From Bacteroidaceae bacterium (GTDB lineage: Bacteria; Bacteroidota; Bacteroidia; Bacteroidales; Barnesiellaceae_A), in contig JAFZDG010000029.1 in assembly GCA_017561285.1 (NCBI GenBank), forward strand, positions 1 through 8,221: 8,221 bases of DNA, given 5' to 3'. Positions 6,134 to 8,221 of this stretch are shown in pieces. The number at the start of each line of letters is the position of its first letter. The stretch's first letter is position 1. The translations under genes and the position numbers were made by a program. Below the pieces are notes generated by a model that saw nothing but the letters and a program-made list of their open reading frames with translations, was not told the DNA's origin and did no database searches.

Positions 6134-6604
6134 ATGAAAACATCACAAAAGATACTAAGCCAATCATTGCACGATGCATTCGTCAATGTGCTTATGAAAG
6201 TTCGCTCTCTCGATATGCGATTGAGTGATATGTATGTGTGCGTGAAAGATGGCGAAGAAGCATCGTTTGTTGTATATGATGATGCCGATAACGAGTTGTA
6301 TAGTACACTCTTGACAGCTTGGAGCGAATGGCGTGCCGACGTTGATGCCGCTAATGTAGAGTCTGAATTGACCGCATTGCTCAAGGAGGTTGTAGGGGAA
6401 GAGTCAATCTTTACGCTCTTTAACGAGATGGAGTATAATGGGCCATTCTCGCTATTGCTTGTAGATGAAGAGATGAATATTCAAGCCGAGCTGCTCACCA
6501 TCGACCAAGAGAATATAATGATAGGTGATGAGTTCTGGGAAAAGATGGATCGTGAGTTGGACGAATTTTACGAAAAACTCATGAGTGACATCCGTTTTAA
6601 ATAG
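6134..6604 (+). CDS. Small acidic cytosolic protein of unknown function
   Basis: I do not recognise this 156-residue protein. It is strongly acidic, with Asp and Glu far outnumbering Lys and Arg, and has no signal peptide, membrane segment or Cys motif. A short helical start (4-25) is followed by a beta hairpin (MYVCVKDGEEASFVVYD, 33-49), a long helix (about 55-88), a second beta hairpin (FSLLLVDEEMNIQAELLTI, 105-123) and an amphipathic acidic C-terminal helix (about 132-150). The strand-helix, strand-helix order could reflect a duplicated fold, but the sequence similarity between halves is too weak to claim it. It has its own consensus promoter and is followed by a long hairpin, so it is probably a single-gene transcript between divergent DAHP synthase and downstream tig. 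ATG at 6134 is the first usable start after the promoter, because ATG at 6118 is followed at once by a stop. Confidence 0.8.
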   Translation: MKTSQKILSQSLHDAFVNVLMKVRSLDMRLSDMYVCVKDGEEASFVVYDDADNELYSTLLTAWSEWRADVDAANVESELTALLKEVVGEESIFTLFNEMEYNGPFSLLLVDEEMNIQAELLTIDQENIMIGDEFWEKMDRELDEFYEKLMSDIRFK

Positions 6605-6618
6605 AATTTTATAGCAAA

Positions 6619-6660
6619 ATAGCACTTTTTTCGCACCAGAAGGTGTGAAAAAAGTGCTAT
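6619..6660 (+). terminator. 19-bp hairpin after the acidic protein gene, probable terminator
   Basis: Bases 6619-6637 pair with 6642-6660 over 19 positions with a single G-T wobble (6633 with 6646), around an AGAA loop. The stem contains a run of six T opposite six A. What follows, AATTGTTTG, is only moderately T-rich. Termination is therefore likely from position and stability but is less clear-cut than at the other terminators. The stem starts 14 bases after the stop codon. Confidence 0.7.
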
Positions 6661-6665
6661 AATTG

Positions 6666-6696
6666 TTTGAATATCGAAAGATAAGCACTAATTTTG
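6666..6696 (+). promoter_or_regulatory. Consensus Bacteroidota promoter of tig
   Basis: TTTG (6666-6669), a 19-base spacer and TAATTTTG (6689-6696) match TTTG-N19-21-TAnnTTTG. Transcription would begin near 6702, giving a leader of about 78 bases. The -33 box starts 5 bases after the preceding hairpin ends. Confidence 0.75.
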
Positions 6697-6712
6697 CACT
6701 CTCTTACCGATT

Positions 6713-6730
6713 ACCCCTCTTGCGAGGGGT
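6713..6730 (+). promoter_or_regulatory. GC-rich hairpin in the tig mRNA leader
   Basis: ACCCCTC (6713-6719) and GAGGGGT (6724-6730) form a perfect 7-bp stem with a TTGC loop. No T tract follows, so it is not a terminator. It lies near the predicted 5' end of the mRNA, ahead of a roughly 50-base A/T-rich unstructured stretch leading to the ATG. It may protect the 5' end or regulate expression; no known riboswitch class is recognised. Confidence 0.45.
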
Positions 6731-6779
6731 TGATTGTGTAATAAAAATAGAAATATTAACTAAATAATATCCGCTCGAA

Positions 6780-8126
6780 ATGAACGTTTCACACAGCAAC
6801 ATTGATCAATTGAATGCGGTAATCTCAATAGAAATTGAGAAAGCCGACTATGCCGACAGAGTAAAAAAATCGCTCCGCGCATATGGCGAACGCGCCAATA
6901 TCCCCGGATTCCGTCGTGGTCACGTGCCCTACGGTGTTTTGGTAAAAATGTTTGGTAAGGCTGTTAAAGCAGAAGAAGTAAACCGTCTTATCTCTGAGTC
7001 GCTCTACAACTATATCAGCGATAACAAGTTGAACATTCTCGGTGAGCCTATGACTGCCGAAGATCAAACTATCGATATCGAGAACGATGAGAACTTTACT
7101 TTCAAATTTGATATTGCAGTTGCACCCGAAATCAACGTAACTATTGACAACAATATCACTGTACCTTACTACAATATCGCAGTAAGCGATGATATGGTAG
7201 CTAAGCAAGACGAGATGTTCCGTCAACGTCAAGGCAAACAAATCACAGTAGAAGCAGTATCGGAAGAGCGCGACCTCATCAAAGGTTCGATGGTAGAGCT
7301 CGAAAACGGTGCAGCCAAAGAAGGTGGTATTGTTGTAGAAAGCACTATCCTTTCGCCTGCATACATCAAAGCCGAGAAAGAGAAATTTGAAGGCGTAAAA
7401 GTAGGTGATAAAGTTGTATTCAACCCCGCTGCTGCTTGCCAAGATTCAGTGGGTGAGTTGGCTTCAATGCTCAACATCGATCGTGAGGTTGCCGGTGAGG
7501 TGAAGAACGACTTTGAGATGACAGTTACTGAGATTACTCACTTGCAACCCGCCGAGCACGACCAAGAGTTCTTCGATGGTATCTTTGGTAAAGATGCAGT
7601 GAAAAGCGAAGAAGAGTACACTGCAAAGATTCGTGAGATGATTGCTTCGCAATTGGTTCCCGAAAGCGAGTATCGCTTTGGTATCGATGCCCGCAAGGCT
7701 ATTGAGGCTGCCGTAGGTGAGATTGAATTGCCCGCCGAGTTCCTCAAACGCTGGTTGGTTGCTACTAATGAGAAATATACTGAGGAGAACATTGCCGAAG
7801 AGTATGGCAAAATGGAAGCCGACCTCAAATGGCACCTCATCAAAGAGCACATCGCTAAAGTGTTTGAGGTGAAAGTTGGTGAAGAAGACCTCAAGGCTAT
7901 TGCAATCAATGTAACACGTCAACAATTTGCTCAATATGGTATGAGTAATGTGCCCGAAGAACTCCTTGAGAACTACTCGCAAGAGATGATGAAGTCGAAA
8001 GAGTCTCGCGCTCAATTGATCGATCGTGCTACCGAAGACAAGATTCAAGGCGCCATCAAGAATGCCGTTAAACTCGAAGTGAAAGAAGTAAGCACCGAAG
8101 AATTTGGTAAACTCTTCCAAGCTTAA
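6780..8126 (+). CDS. tig: Trigger factor, ribosome-associated chaperone
   Basis: Trigger factor binds the ribosome beside the peptide exit tunnel and shields nascent chains. This 448-residue protein has the usual three parts. The N-terminal ribosome-binding domain (about 1-115) carries the GFRRGHVP signature (43-50; GFRxGxxP in the family). A middle FKBP-like domain (about 155-255) is divergent, as in other Bacteroidota, so prolyl isomerase activity is doubtful. The C-terminal helical substrate-binding arms (about 258-448) include LPAEFLKRWL (317-326) and LKWHLIKEHI (349-358), which resemble Bacteroides trigger factors closely. The start MNVSHSNID matches the usual Bacteroidales start MNVS. 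Codon choice differs from the neighbours, with more CTC, ATC and AAC and less TTG, as expected of a highly expressed gene. It has its own promoter and terminator. In Bacteroides clpP and clpX usually follow; the window ends too soon to see this. Confidence 0.97.
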   Translation: MNVSHSNIDQLNAVISIEIEKADYADRVKKSLRAYGERANIPGFRRGHVPYGVLVKMFGKAVKAEEVNRLISESLYNYISDNKLNILGEPMTAEDQTIDIENDENFTFKFDIAVAPEINVTIDNNITVPYYNIAVSDDMVAKQDEMFRQRQGKQITVEAVSEERDLIKGSMVELENGAAKEGGIVVESTILSPAYIKAEKEKFEGVKVGDKVVFNPAAACQDSVGELASMLNIDREVAGEVKNDFEMTVTEITHLQPAEHDQEFFDGIFGKDAVKSEEEYTAKIREMIASQLVPESEYRFGIDARKAIEAAVGEIELPAEFLKRWLVATNEKYTEENIAEEYGKMEADLKWHLIKEHIAKVFEVKVGEEDLKAIAINVTRQQFAQYGMSNVPEELLENYSQEMMKSKESRAQLIDRATEDKIQGAIKNAVKLEVKEVSTEEFGKLFQA

Positions 8127-8150
8127 TCGTCATAAGAGAATAAAATAGAC

Positions 8151-8184
8151 AAGCAGCTTTCCGACAGCGGGAAGCTGCTTTTTT
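8151..8184 (+). terminator. Intrinsic terminator after tig
   Basis: Bases 8151-8163 pair with 8168-8180 over 13 positions (one T-G wobble) around an ACAG loop. The T run (8179-8184) begins within the last stem bases. It starts 24 bases after the tig stop codon, so most tig transcripts should end here. Confidence 0.9.
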
Positions 8185-8201
8185 ATCTATTTGTGAAATA
8201 T

Positions 8202-8215
8202 TCAAGTAAACTTGA
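8202..8215. other. Short dyad at the window edge, possible operator
   Basis: TCAAGT and ACTTGA are perfect inverted copies separated by AA. The flanking sequence is A/T-rich and partly continues the symmetry. The site lies 18 bases beyond the tig terminator, where the promoter of the next gene could be. A 6-base arm can arise by chance, so this is only a candidate protein-binding site. Confidence 0.25.
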
Positions 8216-8221
8216 TAATAT

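Noticed and set aside
6001..6384. N-terminal extension of the DAHP synthase frame to 6384
   Set aside because: The added 128 residues show no domain, overlap the divergent acidic-protein gene and its consensus promoter, and are absent from homologues, which start about where the ATG at 6000 lies.
6825..8120. Long open frames on the minus strand opposite tig (6825-7442 and 7464-8120)
   Set aside because: They lie wholly inside the certain tig gene, overlap no promoter, and encode low-complexity Phe/Leu-rich peptides without domains. They are products of the tig codon bias.
8190..8221. TTTG (8190-8193) with TAATAT at the window end as a promoter
   Set aside because: The spacer is 22 bases, and the -7 box is cut by the window end and already departs from TAnnTTTG.

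Overview
The window looks like a piece of a Bacteroidales (phylum Bacteroidota) chromosome. The evidence is a trigger factor and a DAHP synthase/chorismate mutase fusion that both read like Bacteroides/Porphyromonas proteins, a BspA-type leucine-rich-repeat surface protein, promoters of the Bacteroidota form TTTG-N19-21-TAnnTTTG, and start codons that mostly lack Shine-Dalgarno sequences. The family and species cannot be fixed from the sequence. I see no mobile element, CRISPR array, rRNA or tRNA.

Layout. (1) Bases 1-2304, + strand: the probable tail of an upstream gene, then a tight three-gene operon. It encodes a zinc-ribbon protein with a truncated, motif-degenerate CbbX-like AAA domain, a DUF1963 (YwqG-like) protein, and a helical protein of unknown function. 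A strong intrinsic terminator closes it. (2) Bases 2295-4918, + strand: a consensus promoter whose -33 box lies inside that terminator, a leader of about 130 bases, a secreted alpha/beta-hydrolase (esterase-like), and 38 bases later a secreted BspA-like LRR protein. A 16-bp terminator hairpin follows. (3) Bases 4933-6000, - strand: a DAHP synthase with a C-terminal chorismate mutase, the entry step and branch-point step of aromatic amino acid synthesis. It stands alone, with no other aromatic-pathway gene in the window. (4) Bases 6084-6660, + strand: a consensus promoter with a very short leader, a small acidic protein of unknown function, and a 19-bp hairpin. (5) Bases 6666-8184, + strand: a consensus promoter, a leader with a small GC-rich hairpin, the trigger factor gene tig, and a strong terminator. 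A small dyad lies at the window edge.

How the genes fit together. Most units are independent: aromatic amino acid synthesis, ribosome-associated folding, and secreted or surface proteins. The least explained part is the first operon. Its ATPase-like protein keeps an intact, coupled reading frame, yet it has lost the Walker A lysine, the Walker B glutamate and the AAA lid. That suggests a non-catalytic role, perhaps as a partner of another protein. No defined defence, secretion or biosynthetic system can be demonstrated here; the first operon is the best candidate for something undescribed.
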